Source: Streptococcus pantholopis | Lineage (GTDB): Bacteria > Bacillota > Bacilli > Lactobacillales > Streptococcaceae | DNA: 64,000 nt | Assembly (NCBI RefSeq): GCF_001642085.1 | Contig: NZ_CP014699.1 | Coordinates: 558,001 to 622,000 of the forward strand | Direction: 5' to 3' | Shown here: positions 42,082-52,058 of the stretch, one piece after another | Layout of the letters: each line of letters starts with the position of its first letter | How positions within the stretch are numbered: position 1 is the first letter of the stretch | Notes under the pieces: generated by a model | What the model was told of the DNA's origin: nothing | The model's input: only the letters and a program-made list of their open reading frames with translations | The model's database searches: none | Made by a program: the position numbers and the translations under genes

Positions 42082-43260
42082 ATGACAAGACCAATGAATT
42101 TTGTGATGATTTCTCCCCATTTTCCTGCTAATTTCGAGACATTTGCTCATCGGCTGCATGAAAGTGGTTTTCATACACTTGGTATTGCAGATGCTGCTTA
42201 TGATGAGTTAAGCACCGGTCTCCGGGAAAACCTGACAGAATACTATCGTGTAGATAATATGGAAGATTATGATCAGGTTTATCGTGCAGTAGCATATTTT
42301 GCTCATAAATACGGCCGGATTGATCGCATAGAATCACACAATGAATATTGGCTGGAATTGGACGCTGCTTTACGGACGGATTTCAATGTTTTTGGCTATA
42401 AAAATCAAGATATGCTGGCCATTAAAACTAAGGCACAGATGAAAGAGATTTTCCGCCAGCATGGGCTGAAGGTTGCCAGAGGCCGAGTATTCCATACAGA
42501 TGACGAGGCGCGTGCCCTCGCTGCTGAACTGGGTTTTCCTGTTATTATTAAACCCAATTCCGGTGTCGGTGCTTCGGATACCTATAAACTGAGATCTCCC
42601 GAAGCCTTAGAAGACTTTTTTACTTATAAAAATGCCGATGTCGAGTATATCATGGAAGAATTCGTTGAAGGCGATATTATAACCTTTGACGGCTTAACAG
42701 ACCATGATGGCAATATTGTCTTTTATTCCAGTTTGGAATACTCTGAGGCAGTACTGGCAACCGTGGAAAAAGATCATGACATGTTTTACTATGTACCGCG
42801 GGTTATTGCTGATGATTTGATTCAAGCCGGTCAAATCTGCGTCGACGCTTTCAAGGTCAAGGAACGTTTCTTCCATTTTGAATTTTTCCGTCTTAAGGAG
42901 ACCAAGGAGCTGATTGCTCTTGAAGTTAACTGCCGGCCGCCTGGCGGACTGACAATTGATATGTGGAATTATGCTAATGACTTTGATATCTTTAGAGAAT
43001 ATGCCAATATCGTACGGGATAATATTTTTGAAGCTGAAATTACACGTCCTTACAATGTTGTTTATATCTCCCGTAAGGCTAATCAGAATTATGCTCACAG
43101 TGTCAATACTGTTGTTGATAAATTCAGGCCTAATATTATCAGCGTAGAGGCAGTACCGGGCATTTTTTCTAAAATTATGGGAGAAGTAGGGATTTTAGCC
43201 CGAACCGATCAGATGGAAGAAATGCGCGATATTGTTCAATTTGCACATGCTAAGCAATAA
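42082..43260 (+). CDS. ATP-grasp domain protein, substrate unknown
   Basis: 392 residues. It starts at the ATG at 42082 (GAGGTAAATGAA). A pre-ATP-grasp N-domain (~1-105) with NEYWLELDAALR is followed by ATP-grasp motifs: FPVIIKPNSGVGASDTYKL (phosphate loop Lys), YIMEEFVEGDIITFDG and the metal/ATP site FFRLKETKELIALEVNCRPPGGLTIDMWNYA. Such enzymes ligate carboxylates to amines or thiols. Two esterase genes follow, so a peptide- or ester-type small molecule is possible; this is only inference. Confidence 0.8.
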   Translation: MTRPMNFVMISPHFPANFETFAHRLHESGFHTLGIADAAYDELSTGLRENLTEYYRVDNMEDYDQVYRAVAYFAHKYGRIDRIESHNEYWLELDAALRTDFNVFGYKNQDMLAIKTKAQMKEIFRQHGLKVARGRVFHTDDEARALAAELGFPVIIKPNSGVGASDTYKLRSPEALEDFFTYKNADVEYIMEEFVEGDIITFDGLTDHDGNIVFYSSLEYSEAVLATVEKDHDMFYYVPRVIADDLIQAGQICVDAFKVKERFFHFEFFRLKETKELIALEVNCRPPGGLTIDMWNYANDFDIFREYANIVRDNIFEAEITRPYNVVYISRKANQNYAHSVNTVVDKFRPNIISVEAVPGIFSKIMGEVGILARTDQMEEMRDIVQFAHAKQ

Positions 43261-43526
43261 GACTAGCTTAGATGAAAAGCAGCTAGTTAAAACCTCAGAC
43301 AGGTATAAGTCAACTCCCTTTGTCATAGCCTCCTGCAGTCAGTTTATGTCAGCTTCTCTCAGATTTTAACAATCTGTTAAATGAGACAGTCAAAGCTAGG
43401 AAAATTTAAAATAAAAAACAGCAAAATACAGTAGGGCTGGCTGCATTTTGTCTATGGGCTGAAGCGGCGTGCTAGGGGGTTATATCTAAGTCGCTTGAGA
43501 TAACATTAAGGAGAGAAGAAAAAATT

Positions 43527-44279
43527 ATGCATTTTGAAAGAAGAAGTCACTGGTCCGGGGAACTTGGAAGGGAAATGTATTTTAATATCTATGGTCATGC
43601 CGGAAAACCGATAGTTGTTTTTCCTTCATCAGGGGGGAGTCAAAATGAATACGGTGATTTTGGTATGATCGAAGCCTGCCAGCACTTCATTGAACGCGGT
43701 CTTATTCAATTCTATACTCCGGAATCGTACGATAGCGAATCCTGGTTGAATTTAGGAAAATCCGGTCACGACATGGCTTTGGCCCATGAAGCCTATGACC
43801 GCTACATTGTCAATGAACTAACTCCGCTTATCCGTTATGAGTCCGGCTGGCAGGGTGGCCTTGCTGCCACAGGCTGTTCAATGGGAGCCTATCACACCGT
43901 TAATTTCGCCCTGCGCCATCCAGATCTTTTCGATCTTTCTATCGCACTTTCTGGTGTTTATGATGCCCGCTTTTTTACAGGAGAATACTTTGGCGATAAT
44001 GCCGTTTACTACAATTCTCCGATTGACTATCTTTGGAACCAAAATGATCCGTGGTTTCTTTACCATTACCGGAAAAATCGCTTTATTATTGCTGTTGGTC
44101 AAGGGGCTTGGGAAGAGCCGCATATTGCAGATACCAAACGTTTAGAAGAAGCTTTTGCAGCCAAATCCATTCCTGCTTGGTTTGACTATTGGGGAAGCGA
44201 TGTGGCTCATGACTGGGACTGGTGGAGACAGCAAATGCCGTATTTTCTAGGAAAAGTTGAAGCAGAAGGACGAATCTAA
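43527..44279 (+). CDS. Esterase family protein (PF00756-like)
   Basis: 250 residues. Nucleophile elbow GCSMGAYHTVNFALRHP, an acid from the GVYDARF-like region, and the catalytic His in SDVAHDWDWWRQQMPYF. No signal peptide. GGAGAGAAG precedes the ATG. It lies downstream of the ATP-grasp gene and opposite a second esterase; homologues in streptococci are called S-formylglutathione hydrolase-like or tributyrin esterase-like. Substrate unknown. Confidence 0.78.
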   Translation: MHFERRSHWSGELGREMYFNIYGHAGKPIVVFPSSGGSQNEYGDFGMIEACQHFIERGLIQFYTPESYDSESWLNLGKSGHDMALAHEAYDRYIVNELTPLIRYESGWQGGLAATGCSMGAYHTVNFALRHPDLFDLSIALSGVYDARFFTGEYFGDNAVYYNSPIDYLWNQNDPWFLYHYRKNRFIIAVGQGAWEEPHIADTKRLEEAFAAKSIPAWFDYWGSDVAHDWDWWRQQMPYFLGKVEAEGRI

Positions 44280-44343
44280 GTTTTTTTGCAGTCTCGATTT
44301 CTATCTGCAATTATCTGATGGCAGACTTTGCTCCTTATAAAAT

Positions 44344-44380
44344 AAATGAAGCTGAGACTCTTTTTCTCAGCTTCATTTTT
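44344..44380. terminator. Bidirectional terminator between the two esterase genes
   Basis: Stem AAATGAAGCTGAGA / TCTCAGCTTCATTTTT around a short T-rich loop. Confidence 0.9.
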
Positions 44381-44386
44381 GGCATG

Positions 44387-45217
44387 TCAGTCTTTTAGAG
44401 TAAACTGTAAAAATTCAACAAAATGATCGGCCCAGTGTTTTTCATGGTGAATCTCATTAGCCATAATACGTAGCCGAATATTCTCCAAAGGCAGTCCTGT
44501 TTTTATGAGAGACTGGTAATAGTGGAGACTGCAGTCAATGTAGGCCTGATTCATATCTGGAGCAAAAGCCTCATCCACCTCATCACCTTCTTTTGTTCCA
44601 ACCTGAATGTAGACTTTGCTTTTTTGATTAAGGCCATGGTGATTGCAGTAGCGCAGGAAATCCCGTTCACTAAACCATGAGGCTAATGAGAAGACACCTA
44701 AGCTGCCAAATATGTGAGGATAAGCAGCTCCCATATAGGCTGTGATAATACCGCCCATAGATGAGCCGGCAAGCAAGGTATGGGCTCTGTCTGGTTTGGT
44801 ACGGTAGTGCCTGTCAATAAAGGGTTTAACAGTATTAACGACCCATTCTCCATACTCCATACCATCTCCTCCTACGCTGGCAGTTTCCGGTGTCGACCCC
44901 ACATCGGTCATCCAGGGAGCATATTCATTGAGCCGGTTTTCTTCAGCATTATCAATGCCAACGATAATGAGCTTAGGAAATTCCTTATGTTTTTTTATAG
45001 TGGGGATAATTTTCCAAGAATAGCCGGAAAAAGATTCCTTGCTGTAAAAAATATTCTGACCGTCATGCATGTACAGAACAGGGTAGTCAGCCCATTCTTC
45101 CTTTTTATAATCTTTGGGAAGCAGCACCCGGATTCGCCGCTCCTCATCATAATAAGGGACATACAAATAGTGCTCTTTCATTTCGAGATAGTAATTGTTC
45201 AGTTTGGTCCGTCTCAT
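44387..45217 (-). CDS. Putative esterase (PF00756 family)
   Basis: 276 residues from the ATG at 45217, preceded by AGGAG; the longer start at 45238 is rejected. Motifs: YLYVPYYDEERRIRVLLPKDY, VLYMHDGQNIFY, the elbow AGSSMGGIITAYMGAAYPHIF (catalytic Ser) and EIHHEKHWADHF near the end with the catalytic His. Cytosolic. Related to enterobactin-esterase and antigen-85-like folds. Confidence 0.82.
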   Translation of the reverse strand: MRRTKLNNYYLEMKEHYLYVPYYDEERRIRVLLPKDYKKEEWADYPVLYMHDGQNIFYSKESFSGYSWKIIPTIKKHKEFPKLIIVGIDNAEENRLNEYAPWMTDVGSTPETASVGGDGMEYGEWVVNTVKPFIDRHYRTKPDRAHTLLAGSSMGGIITAYMGAAYPHIFGSLGVFSLASWFSERDFLRYCNHHGLNQKSKVYIQVGTKEGDEVDEAFAPDMNQAYIDCSLHYYQSLIKTGLPLENIRLRIMANEIHHEKHWADHFVEFLQFTLKD

Positions 45218-45471
45218 GGTTACTCCTAGGTATTGCAAATTCTTCTGTCTGAGTTTTCATTATACCATAAAGAGCCTGAGAAAAACACTTGGCTAGACCT
45301 CCGGAGCAGCTCTACATTTGCTGGTCCAAAACGTACAAAATGGCTGTATAAGTTGCTTCAAATAATTTTACAGTGTTTTCAGGCTTATTCCCTTTAAAAA
45401 TGATAGGAATGCAGCAGCTTTTGCCTGTCAGAGAAGAAGCTGACTTACGGCTGATAAAAGCCGGCTTATTA

Positions 45472-45480
45472 TGGTATAAT
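45472..45480 (+). promoter_or_regulatory. Extended -10 of dinG (leaderless)
   Basis: TGGTATAAT at 45472-45480, 9 nt before the ATG at 45490. The expected start of transcription is 0-3 nt before the start codon, and no Shine-Dalgarno is present. Confidence 0.65.
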
Positions 45481-45489
45481 CTTAGTGTT

Positions 45490-47952
45490 ATGACTGATAA
45501 GAATGATAGAAAATACGCTATTGTTGATTTAGAAGCAACCAGTGCCAGTTCCTCGGCGATGATTATTCAGGTGGGGATTGTCATTATCAAAAATGACCAA
45601 ATTATAGAGACATACCAAACGGATGTCAACCCTCATGAAAAATTAACGCAGCATATAACTGAACTTACAGGAATCACTGACAAGCAGCTAGCACTGGCTC
45701 CAGAGTTTTCTCAGGTGGCGCCGGCTATTTATGATTTGATAAAAGACTGTGTCTTTGTCGCCCATAATGTCAAATTTGATGCCAATCTGTTAGCCGAACA
45801 TTTATTTTTGGAGGGTTTTGACTTACGTACGCCAAGAGTTGATACAGTAGAGCTGGCTCAGGTTTTTTATCCGCATTTTGAAAAATATTCTCTGACCAGT
45901 TTAGCAGCAGAACTTCAGCTTGATTTAACTGATGCTCATACAGCTATTGCTGATGCACAGGCAACTGCTCAGCTTTTTTTAAAATTAAAAAAGAAGGTGG
46001 AAGCTCTGCCAAAAGAAGTTTTGGAAAAACTGCTGCCTTTGGCTGACAGCCTCCTATTTGAATCGCGTATTCTGCTTGACGATGCACTGATAAAAGCTCC
46101 TCTGCTATCAAAAAAAGATTATGTTGAAACAGGTCAGTTAGTTTTAAGAAGGATAAAAGCACAAAAAGACAGCCGGGAATTATCGCAGGATTTTTCGGTC
46201 AATATAGCCTTGCTCGGACTGGATGTGCGCGAAAAGCAGGAAGCTTTTGCCCAGTTAGTTGAGGACGGATTTAAGGACAGCCGTCCCAGCTTCTTAGAAG
46301 CTCAGACCGGCCTTGGAAAAACCTATGCTTATCTGCTGCCTCTTTTGAGTAAAATTTCTGGGGAGCAGCTGATTGTTTCAGTGCCGACAAAGGTGCTGCA
46401 GGATCAAATTATGGCTAATGAAATCCAAAAAATTGAGTCTGTCTTCCATATCCCCTGCCACAGTATTAAAGGACCAAATAATTACATTAAGCTGGATGCT
46501 TTTGCAGAAAGTCTCAGACAGCAACATGATAACCGGCTGATTAACCGTTATAAAATGCAGATTCTAATCTGGCTGCTGGAAACTGAAACCGGAGATTTGG
46601 ACGAAATTCAGCAGAAGCAGCGCTTTGAGAGCTATTTTGACTCTCTCAGGCATGATGGCAAAATCAGCAAAAAATCTCTTTATGCCACAGTCGATTTTTG
46701 GCAAAAAAGCTATGAAAAAGCTAAGACAAGCCGCCTGCTGCTGATTAACCACGCCTATTTTTTGGAACGTGTACAAGATGATAAAGCATTTATTGAAAAG
46801 AAAGTGCTTGTTTTCGATGAAGCCCAGAAGCTGTTACTCAATTTAGAAAATTTCTCACGAAAAAGCCTAGACTTGACTTATTTTTTGTCAGTTATTCAGG
46901 AATTAAGCAGCAAAAACCTTAATCTTTTAGAAAAACGTCTGCTTGAAAGTCTGACCTTTAATCTGGATGATATTGTGACACAGTTTCATCAGACAAGCAA
47001 AAATCGTCTGCCCTCACAGGCAATCAGCCGCCTGAGGCAAAATCTACTGGAACTGAACTTAGCGGAACTGGCCCCGCTTAGAGAGCTGTTTGCTGAGCCC
47101 TTTTCTGAATTTTGGCTGTCTTCAGAAATGAATCAGGAAAAGCGGCAAATCTACCTGAATGCTGGCAGAGACGATTTTCTTGACTTTAAGCATTTTTTGC
47201 CGGAAGTCAAAAAACTTTATTTCATTTCAGCAACTTTAGATATCAGTCCCAAAGTTCATTTAGCGCAGCTCTTGGGATTCAGGGAAGCTGTTTTTGCGGG
47301 GCTGCCAAAAGCGAAGACTGACAGTCAGCATATCTGGCTTGACTCAACGATGCCGATGCTTAATCAGCTTTCTTCAGCGGAATATGCACAGGAGACTGTT
47401 TGGCGCCTGCTCAGACTGTTAAGACTGGGAAAACCAATTTTAGTGCTTTTCACTTCTGTTCAAAGTATGATGACAGTTTCCCAGCAATTAGAAAAAGCTG
47501 GTGTTTCACATTTAACTCAAGGAAAAAACGGTTCTGCCTCAAAAGTGAAACGAAAGTTTGAGGAAGGTGCCAGCCAGCTGCTTTTAGGCACAGGAGCTTT
47601 TTGGGAAGGGGCGGATTTTGTTGCTGCTGATCGGATGATCGAAGTCATAACACGTCTGCCTTTTGATAATCCTGAAGATTTTTTTGTCAAAAAAATGAAT
47701 AGCCGTTTAAGGCAAGAAGGAAAATCACCTTTTTACGATTACAGCCTGCCCTTGATGATTTTACGGCTGAAACAGGCAATCGGGCGAACCATGCGGAGAA
47801 ACAGCCAGCGTTCCGCTGTCCTGATTCTGGATAAACGTGTCTCACATGCCTCCTATGGTGATGTGATTTATCAGGCTCTGGATAAGGAATTTTACCTTTC
47901 TGAGCAAAAATTTACTGACTGTCTGGCAGAAATAGAAAATTTTTTGATATAA
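45490..47952 (+). CDS. dinG: DinG-family helicase with N-terminal 3'-5' exonuclease
   Basis: 820 residues from the ATG at 45490 (MTDKNDRKYAIVDLEATS); the in-frame extension to 45373 lies upstream of the promoter. The N-terminal DEDDh exonuclease (~1-170) has VDLEATSASS, HNVKFDANLL and DAHTAIADA. The helicase part has Walker A EAQTGLGKT, VFDEAQK and the C-terminal motifs GTGAFWEGADF and QAIGRTMRR. The Firmicute DinG form lacks the FeS cysteines and can act as a nuclease. First of the block dinG-ypmB-aspB-asnS. Confidence 0.92.
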   Translation: MTDKNDRKYAIVDLEATSASSSAMIIQVGIVIIKNDQIIETYQTDVNPHEKLTQHITELTGITDKQLALAPEFSQVAPAIYDLIKDCVFVAHNVKFDANLLAEHLFLEGFDLRTPRVDTVELAQVFYPHFEKYSLTSLAAELQLDLTDAHTAIADAQATAQLFLKLKKKVEALPKEVLEKLLPLADSLLFESRILLDDALIKAPLLSKKDYVETGQLVLRRIKAQKDSRELSQDFSVNIALLGLDVREKQEAFAQLVEDGFKDSRPSFLEAQTGLGKTYAYLLPLLSKISGEQLIVSVPTKVLQDQIMANEIQKIESVFHIPCHSIKGPNNYIKLDAFAESLRQQHDNRLINRYKMQILIWLLETETGDLDEIQQKQRFESYFDSLRHDGKISKKSLYATVDFWQKSYEKAKTSRLLLINHAYFLERVQDDKAFIEKKVLVFDEAQKLLLNLENFSRKSLDLTYFLSVIQELSSKNLNLLEKRLLESLTFNLDDIVTQFHQTSKNRLPSQAISRLRQNLLELNLAELAPLRELFAEPFSEFWLSSEMNQEKRQIYLNAGRDDFLDFKHFLPEVKKLYFISATLDISPKVHLAQLLGFREAVFAGLPKAKTDSQHIWLDSTMPMLNQLSSAEYAQETVWRLLRLLRLGKPILVLFTSVQSMMTVSQQLEKAGVSHLTQGKNGSASKVKRKFEEGASQLLLGTGAFWEGADFVAADRMIEVITRLPFDNPEDFFVKKMNSRLRQEGKSPFYDYSLPLMILRLKQAIGRTMRRNSQRSAVLILDKRVSHASYGDVIYQALDKEFYLSEQKFTDCLAEIENFLI

Positions 47953-47983
47953 TGTTATCAATAGTGTATTTTAGGAGATAGTC

Positions 47984-48448
47984 ATGAAAAAGGCAAAGCT
48001 GTTAAAATGGAGTCTGTTTGCTTTTAGCCTGTCTGCTTTTCTGGTTCTGCTGGCAGTTTTTTTGGTTTTATTTTTTGCGATGAAACCTAGCTTTGATGCT
48101 CAGCATTCTGCTGAACAGATAGCGAAAAAACGGACAAATTTGGTACATTTCACTGATTTTCAGCTTTATCACGGAAAAGAGACTTACTACAGTCTGTTTG
48201 GCACAACAAAATCTGGGATTAAAGAAGTTGTTGCGATTGCTAAAAATAGCCAGAAAGTTTATACTTATCGTTTAAACAGTGGCATCAGTCAAAAACAGGC
48301 AAGGCAGGCAGCAAATAAAAATGGCGCTAAAAAGATAAAAACAATTACTTTTGGTGTCTACGATGATTTTCCTATATGGGAAGTTGCAGCGGAAAACGGC
48401 TACTATCTTATTGATTTTGAAACAGGTGACTTTATAAAAAAGAATTGA
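47984..48448 (+). CDS. DUF5590 / YpmB-like membrane protein
   Basis: 154 residues with one N-terminal membrane segment (~11-36), then an extracellular PepSY-like region (AEQIAKKRTNLVHFTDFQLYHG; GISQKQARQAANKNGAK). It matches the B. subtilis YpmB family in length, layout and position between dinG and the aspartate aminotransferase gene. GGAGATAGTC precedes the ATG. Function unknown. Confidence 0.82.
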   Translation: MKKAKLLKWSLFAFSLSAFLVLLAVFLVLFFAMKPSFDAQHSAEQIAKKRTNLVHFTDFQLYHGKETYYSLFGTTKSGIKEVVAIAKNSQKVYTYRLNSGISQKQARQAANKNGAKKIKTITFGVYDDFPIWEVAAENGYYLIDFETGDFIKKN

Positions 48449-48498
48449 CTAGAATCCGCACAAGCAATAATAAATGGTTTTGTAAATAAGGAGGAACT

Positions 48499-49677
48499 AT
48501 GGAACTAGCAAGGCGAGTATTGAATATGGAAGAGAGTATCACTTTTGCAGCCGGAGCTAAGGCACAGGCACTAAAGGCTAGCGGGCGCGATATTTTGAGC
48601 TTAACCTTAGGAGAACCGGATTTTGTGACACCTGAGAATATTCGGCAGGCAGCACAGGCAGCTATTTTAGACGGCAGGTCAAGCTTTTATACACCTGCTG
48701 GTGGCTTGCCCGAATTAAAACAAGCGATTGCTCGCTATTTTGAAACGTTTTACGGATATTCTGTTAAACCCAATCAAATCGTCGCCGGAACCGGTGCTAA
48801 ATTTTTGCTTTACACTTTTTTTATGACAGTTTTGAATGAAGCAGATGAAGTGATTATTCCTACGCCTTACTGGGTCTCTTATGCCGATCAAGTTAAGCTA
48901 GCAGCAGGAGAACCGGTTTTTGTTCAGACCAGTGAGGAGGAAGCTTTCAAAGTCACAGTTCCGCAGCTGGAAGCGGCCAGAACATCTAAAACTAAGGTTC
49001 TTCTTCTTAACAGTCCGTCCAACCCGACAGGGATGATTTATACTCCGAATGAGCTGGAAGCAATCGGCAACTGGGCTGTTGAGCATGATATATTGATTTT
49101 GGCAGATGACATTTACGGCCGCCTAGTATACAATGGCAGTCAGTTCACACCAATTTCTACTATCTCGGAAAAAATAAAAGATCAGACTATTGTGATTAAT
49201 GGACTATCCAAGACCTATGCCATGACTGGATGGCGGGTTGGTTTTGCAGCCGGAAGTGAAGATATTATTGCCGGTATGGCTAAAATTATCAGTCAAACAA
49301 CCTCCAATTTAACAGCTGTATCACAATACGCAGCTATTGAAGCCTTGACTGGACCTCAGGATTCTATTGAAATCATGCGCCAGTCTTTTGAAAAGCGGTT
49401 AAACACAATCTATCCTCTGCTTGAACAAGTACCAGGATTCGAACTTATTAAGCCTCAAGGCGCCTTCTATTTGTTTCCTAATGTCAAAAAAGCGATGGCT
49501 TTAAAAGGCTACAGTGATGTGACGAATTTTACAAACGCTGTTTTAGAAGAAGCAGAGGTTGCTCTGGTAACGGGAGCCGGATTCGGCGCCCCTGAAAACG
49601 TACGCCTCAGTTATGCTGCTGAACTTTCAACATTAGAAGAAGCAGTCCGACGTCTTAAAGTTTTTATGGAAAAATAA
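48499..49677 (+). CDS. aspB: Aspartate aminotransferase (class I PLP enzyme)
   Basis: 392 residues. LTLGEPDFVTPENI, YTPAGG, NSPSNPTGMIYT, ADDIYGRLVY and the PLP lysine in INGLSKTYAMTGWRVGF are all present. It interconverts aspartate and oxaloacetate with glutamate. AAGGAGGAAC precedes the ATG. The gene is immediately upstream of asnS, which uses aspartate. Confidence 0.93.
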   Translation: MELARRVLNMEESITFAAGAKAQALKASGRDILSLTLGEPDFVTPENIRQAAQAAILDGRSSFYTPAGGLPELKQAIARYFETFYGYSVKPNQIVAGTGAKFLLYTFFMTVLNEADEVIIPTPYWVSYADQVKLAAGEPVFVQTSEEEAFKVTVPQLEAARTSKTKVLLLNSPSNPTGMIYTPNELEAIGNWAVEHDILILADDIYGRLVYNGSQFTPISTISEKIKDQTIVINGLSKTYAMTGWRVGFAAGSEDIIAGMAKIISQTTSNLTAVSQYAAIEALTGPQDSIEIMRQSFEKRLNTIYPLLEQVPGFELIKPQGAFYLFPNVKKAMALKGYSDVTNFTNAVLEEAEVALVTGAGFGAPENVRLSYAAELSTLEEAVRRLKVFMEK

Positions 49678-49698
49678 AGGAATTAGAAAAGAGAAAAT

Positions 49699-51045
49699 AT
49701 GTCGAAAAACTATGTTTCTATTGCTGATGTTAAAGACTATGTCGGTCAGGAAGTGACAATTGCTGCCTGGGTTGCTAATAAATCCGGTAAGGGGAAGATT
49801 GCCTTTCTCCAGCTTCGTGACGGTACAGCTTTTTTCCAAGCTGTAGCTTTTAAGCCAAATTTTATCGAAAAATTTGGTCAAGACAAAGGAGAAGAAAAAT
49901 TCAATACAATCCGGCATCTTAACCAAGAGACGGCGATTCTTATCAAAGGGATTGTCAAAGAGGATAAACGTTCAAAATTCGGTTACGAGCTTGATGTGCT
50001 TGATCTTGAAGTGGTAGGCGGCAGCGAGAACTACCCTATTACACCTAAAGAACACGGAACTGACTTTTTGATGGATCACCGTCATTTATGGCTTCGTTCA
50101 CGTAAACAAATGGCCATTATGCAAATTCGAAATGCTATTATTTATACAACCTACGAATTTTTTGACCGGAATGGATTTATTAAATTTGACAGCCCGATTT
50201 TATCCGGCAATGCTGCTGAAAATACAACTGAACTGTTTGAAACCGATTATTTTGGGACACCGGCCTTCCTCAGCCAGTCGGGCCAGCTGTATTTAGAAGC
50301 TGGTGCCATGGCTCTCGGACGTGTTTTTGACTTTGGCCCGGTTTTTCGTGCTGAAAAATCGAAAACCCGCCGACATTTAACAGAATTCTGGATGATGGAT
50401 GCAGAATACGCATTCTTAAGTCATGAAGAGTCACTTGACCTTCAGGAAGCCTATGTTAAAGCCTTAATTCAAGGTGTTTTAGACCGTGCTTCACAGGCTT
50501 TAGAAACCTTGGAGCGCGATACAGACCTGTTAAAAAAATATATTGAGGAGCCTTTCAAGCGGATTTCTTATGATGACGCCATTGATTTGCTTCAAGAACA
50601 TGAAGCAGACCAAGATACGGACTATGAACATTTAGAACATGGCGATGATTTTGGATCGCCACATGAAACTTGGATTTCTAATTATTTTGGTGTCCCTACT
50701 TTTGTCGTTAATTATCCGGCGGCTATTAAGGCCTTCTATATGAAACCTGCCCCGGACAATGAAGATCGGGTTCTCTGCGCCGACCTTCTTGCGCCGGAAG
50801 GTTATGGAGAGATTATCGGCGGATCTGAACGTGAAACAGACTATGATCGCCTACTTAAAAAGATTCAGGAAAACGATCTGAATCCGGCCGACTATGATTT
50901 TTACCTTGATCTTCGTAAGTACGGTTCGGTACCGCACTGCGGCTTTGGACTGGGGCTGGAGCGTTTGGTAACCTTTATTGCCGGCACCAAACATATCCGT
51001 GAAGCCATTCCTTTTCCGCGCATGCTTCACCGTTTGAAACCATAA
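49699..51045 (+). CDS. asnS: Asparaginyl-tRNA synthetase
   Basis: 448 residues, full length. N-terminal OB-fold (~15-115), class II motif 2 in [24 protein letters not shown] and motif 3 in [15 protein letters not shown]. It charges tRNA-Asn in the cytosol. AAAGGAATTAG precedes the ATG. Confidence 0.97.
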   Translation: MSKNYVSIADVKDYVGQEVTIAAWVANKSGKGKIAFLQLRDGTAFFQAVAFKPNFIEKFGQDKGEEKFNTIRHLNQETAILIKGIVKEDKRSKFGYELDVLDLEVVGGSENYPITPKEHGTDFLMDHRHLWLRSRKQMAIMQIRNAIIYTTYEFFDRNGFIKFDSPILSGNAAENTTELFETDYFGTPAFLSQSGQLYLEAGAMALGRVFDFGPVFRAEKSKTRRHLTEFWMMDAEYAFLSHEESLDLQEAYVKALIQGVLDRASQALETLERDTDLLKKYIEEPFKRISYDDAIDLLQEHEADQDTDYEHLEHGDDFGSPHETWISNYFGVPTFVVNYPAAIKAFYMKPAPDNEDRVLCADLLAPEGYGEIIGGSERETDYDRLLKKIQENDLNPADYDFYLDLRKYGSVPHCGFGLGLERLVTFIAGTKHIREAIPFPRMLHRLKP

Positions 51046-51113
51046 ATAAGCAGCAGTCAACTATTTTAGACTTAAAACAGCTTTTTGTACACAGTAAAAT
51101 GAAGGAGAGTATT

Positions 51114-51494
51114 ATGGGAAACATCATTCATACTGATAAAGCACCTGCGGCCATCGGCCCTTATGTTCAGGGAAGGATAGCTGGTCCTTTTCTCTTTGCT
51201 TCGGGCCAGATTCCTCTGTCTCCTTCCACAGGCGAAATTATCGGCAGCACGATTGAAGAGCAGACTCGGCAGGTCTTGAAAAATATCAGTGCCATTCTGG
51301 AAGAAGCGGGAACAGATTTTGACCATATCATCAAAACAACTTGTTTTTTGAATGATATCAATGATTTTGCTGCATTTAACCAGACCTATGCTCAGGTTTT
51401 TAAAGATGACTTTCCGGCTCGTTCGGCAGTTGAAGTTGCTCGTCTGCCAAAAGATGTTAAAGTTGAAGTGGAAGTCATCGCCTACATTGATTAA
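51114..51494 (+). CDS. ridA: RidA family enamine/imine deaminase
   Basis: 126 residues from the ATG at 51114 (AAGGAGAGTATT). AAIGPYVQGRI, FASGQIPLSPSTGEI and RSAVEVARLPKDVKVEVEVIA are the RidA (YjgF) signatures, including the conserved Arg. It removes reactive enamines made by PLP enzymes. Confidence 0.92.
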   Translation: MGNIIHTDKAPAAIGPYVQGRIAGPFLFASGQIPLSPSTGEIIGSTIEEQTRQVLKNISAILEEAGTDFDHIIKTTCFLNDINDFAAFNQTYAQVFKDDFPARSAVEVARLPKDVKVEVEVIAYID

Positions 51495-51572
51495 ATAACA
51501 AAACTAGGTGACTTGCAGTGACAGTGCGCTAATCATCCTTAAGCCGCTATATTTTCGTTAAAAAGAACATTT

Positions 51573-51608
51573 GAACCGGAGCAGATATCCACTGTTCTGG
51601 TCTTTTTT
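51573..51608 (+). terminator. ridA terminator
   Basis: Imperfect hairpin GAACCGGAGCAG / CTGTTCTGGTC followed by TTTTTT. Confidence 0.6.
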
Positions 51609-51827
51609 ATTCCTGCTGATTTTTTAGTTTATGTGTTTTTTTAATGGAGGAGCAGCTAGGTACCGAGAAACAGTAAAATCTCAATAAACGGATTTAGAAA
51701 ATTAAGATGACTGGTTAAAAAGAGCTGTACAGTCTGCAATGGACATCTCAGCACTACTTTTGTGGCGTTAGAATAAGTTTTTATTTTCCTTTATCATATC
51801 ATTTGAAAGAACAAATACTTTGAAGAG

Positions 51828-51836
51828 TGCTATAAT
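51828..51836 (+). promoter_or_regulatory. pel operon promoter (extended -10)
   Basis: TGCTATAAT at 51828-51836 starts a leader of roughly 215 nt before the TTG of pelD at 52059. The leader contains the hairpin CATTGTAA-AAAA-TTACAATG (51906-51925). Confidence 0.6.
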
Positions 51837-51934
51837 ATTTGAAAATATTACGAAAAGGAGTTAAAATAGAAACGGTGCGGACATGAAATGTAATAATCCG
51901 AATGACATTGTAAAAAATTACAATGACTATTAAA

Positions 51935-52040
51935 AATTGAACAAGGGCAGAGCTTCAGAAAAGACAGTCTGCTTTCATGCCGGTTGTTGCATGAATCAGT
52001 TCTCTGTTTTTGACAGCTTTCAGTTGCCTTCTGTTCTGAT
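51935..52040 (+). repeat. Decayed short-form repeat element before pelD
   Basis: Starts AATTGAACAAGGGC, then AGAGCTTCAGAAAAGACAG parallels the short form near 26930, and the right end reads GCCTTCTGTTCTGAT in place of GGCCTTTGTATCTT. It is ~106 bp and also ends just before a Shine-Dalgarno (AAAAGGAGAGG), as in the intact copies. Confidence 0.5.
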
Positions 52041-52058
52041 GTAAAAGGAGAGGTCAAC

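Noticed and set aside
45373..45489. DinG start at 45373
   Set aside because: The TGGTATAAT promoter lies inside this extension; the exonuclease domain starts after 45490.
51883..51933. 16-residue ORF in the pel leader (MKCNNPNDIVKNYNDY)
   Set aside because: The nearest Shine-Dalgarno is 22 nt away, and the end coincides with the CATTGTAA hairpin; it is not supported as a gene.
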